In this document: piece after piece, positions 62,895 through 64,000 of the stretch
Layout: every line of letters begins with the position of its first letter
Position numbering within the stretch: the first letter of the stretch is position 1
Source of the DNA: Paracidovorax wautersii
Lineage (GTDB): Bacteria; Pseudomonadota; Gammaproteobacteria; Burkholderiales; Burkholderiaceae_C
Assembly (NCBI RefSeq): GCF_031453675.1
Contig: NZ_JAVIZX010000001.1
Location: 806,001-870,000, forward strand
DNA: 64,000 bases
Direction of reading: 5' to 3'
The notes under the pieces: model-generated
Databases searched by the model: none
Seen by the model: only the letters and a program-made list of their open reading frames with translations
What the model was told of the DNA's origin: nothing
Translations under genes and position numbers: made by a program

Positions 62895-62895
<1 letters not shown>
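62838..62895 (+). repeat. Dispersed ATAGCTG/GCGCTT repeat in the glpP-glpQ gap
   Basis: TTTTTATAGCTGCATGCGCT continues as TATCCAATAAGCGCTGGAGG. The hairpin core GCGCTTAT-CCA-ATAAGCGC is perfect. It fills nearly all of the 63-base gap between two operon genes. Confidence 0.85.
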
Positions 62896-63785
<890 letters not shown>

Positions 63786-63844
63786 GCCAGAGTCTCCATA
63801 AGACTGATGCCAGCCACAGCACATGGCACGGGCGCAGCGCCATC

Positions 63845-63931
63845 AGCGGGACGCCCAGCAAGGGCCGCCCCGCAGCAAAGGGCGTCGTCCCCCTCACAGG
63901 GGGAAGCCGCGCAGCGGCTCAGGGGGTAGGC
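63845..63931 (-). repeat. Long dispersed repeat, family 2, copy C (inverted)
   Basis: Read on the minus strand it begins ACCCCCTGAGCCGCTGCGCG, continues GCTTCCCCCTGTGAGGGGGA and CGACGCCC, matching the first half of copy A at 7511 (CGACGCC identical). The CCAGTGGCCGGGC core is not retained. It lies in the glpT-glpP gap. Confidence 0.7.
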
Positions 63932-63933
63932 CG

Positions 63934-64000
63934 TCATCCCAGCAGCTCCTCGTTCTGGTAATAGCAGGTGTGGGGCCCCAGCACCTGCAGCCACACGGTG
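63934..64000 (-). CDS. glpT: Glycerol ABC transporter ATP-binding protein (GlpT-like), C-terminal fragment
   Basis: Only the last 21 codons are in the window, ending at 63934; they read T-V-W-L-Q-V-L-G-P-H-T-C-Y-Y-Q-N-E-E-L-L-G. The C-terminal context and position directly upstream of glpP fit the GlpT ATPase of the GlpSTPQUV system, which has two ATPases. The fragment is too short to show any ATPase motif, so the assignment rests on synteny. Confidence 0.6.
   Translation of the reverse strand, partial: TVWLQVLGPHTCYYQNEELLG

Overview
The window is a GC-rich chromosomal segment of a betaproteobacterium, most likely order Burkholderiales, family Comamonadaceae (Acidovorax-like). The evidence is a Bug/TctC orphan binding protein, a DUF3567 protein, a class II (B12-dependent) ribonucleotide reductase, the ribosomal-protein layout, a GlpSTPQUV-type glycerol transporter, and two families of dispersed intergenic palindromic repeats that I associate with this family. 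No prophage, insertion sequence, CRISPR array or rRNA operon was seen. Codon use and gene density look uniform.

Layout. 1-9.3 kb: the first codons of a DJ-1/PfpI-like protein beside a YqhD-like aldehyde/alcohol dehydrogenase; an FAH-fold hydrolase, TraB/GumN protein and Bug binding protein read away from a divergent IclR regulator, which is itself coupled to a proline-rich DUF3108 protein; then DUF3567 and an AbrB-type membrane protein. 9.3-19.2 kb: a hemerythrin protein; nrdJ translationally coupled to one nitroreductase and divergent from another; a ChaN lipoprotein; a PAS-GGDEF-EAL protein with a degenerate GGDEF; purU. 19.4-26.3 kb: a tightly packed cassette of AhpD-like protein, acyl-CoA-dehydrogenase-like flavoprotein, ABC ATPase, Tat-exported binding protein and permease, preceded by an AraC regulator and flanked by a LysR regulator. 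26.4-33.7 kb: an isolated UvrD-like helicase, a GlcD-type FAD oxidase, a small basic protein divergent from a HTH protein, a DUF445 membrane protein and a class V aminotransferase.

33.9-48.7 kb: a complete tripartite MacA-MacB-outer-membrane-factor efflux operon, ltaE, the PLP-binding protein YggS, and pilT / cyclic-nucleotide-binding protein / pilU; then a beta-hydroxyacid dehydrogenase, the envelope set rsmI / yraN / diaA / dolP-like, and an Hsp70-like protein. 48.8-57.8 kb: the spc-alpha ribosomal operon from rplN to rplQ, with secY, rpoA and a terminal initiator tRNA gene, starting at a recognisable promoter and ending at a hairpin terminator. 58-64 kb: glpD and, upstream of it on the same strand, an ABC transporter for glycerol (glpV, U, Q, P and the tail of the glpT ATPase).

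The most notable non-gene signals are: a repeat family with a hairpin core, at least ten copies, one of which is read as coding sequence in the ChaN gene; a second longer repeat family whose copies sit in gaps of the glp operon and in one case supply the ribosome binding site of glpU; several two-turn-spaced inverted repeats in divergent promoters; and a CNB-domain gene placed between the two pilus-retraction ATPases. I did not find a clearly unprecedented system. The best candidates for further attention are the AraC/AhpD/flavoprotein/ABC cassette and the pilT-CNB-pilU arrangement.
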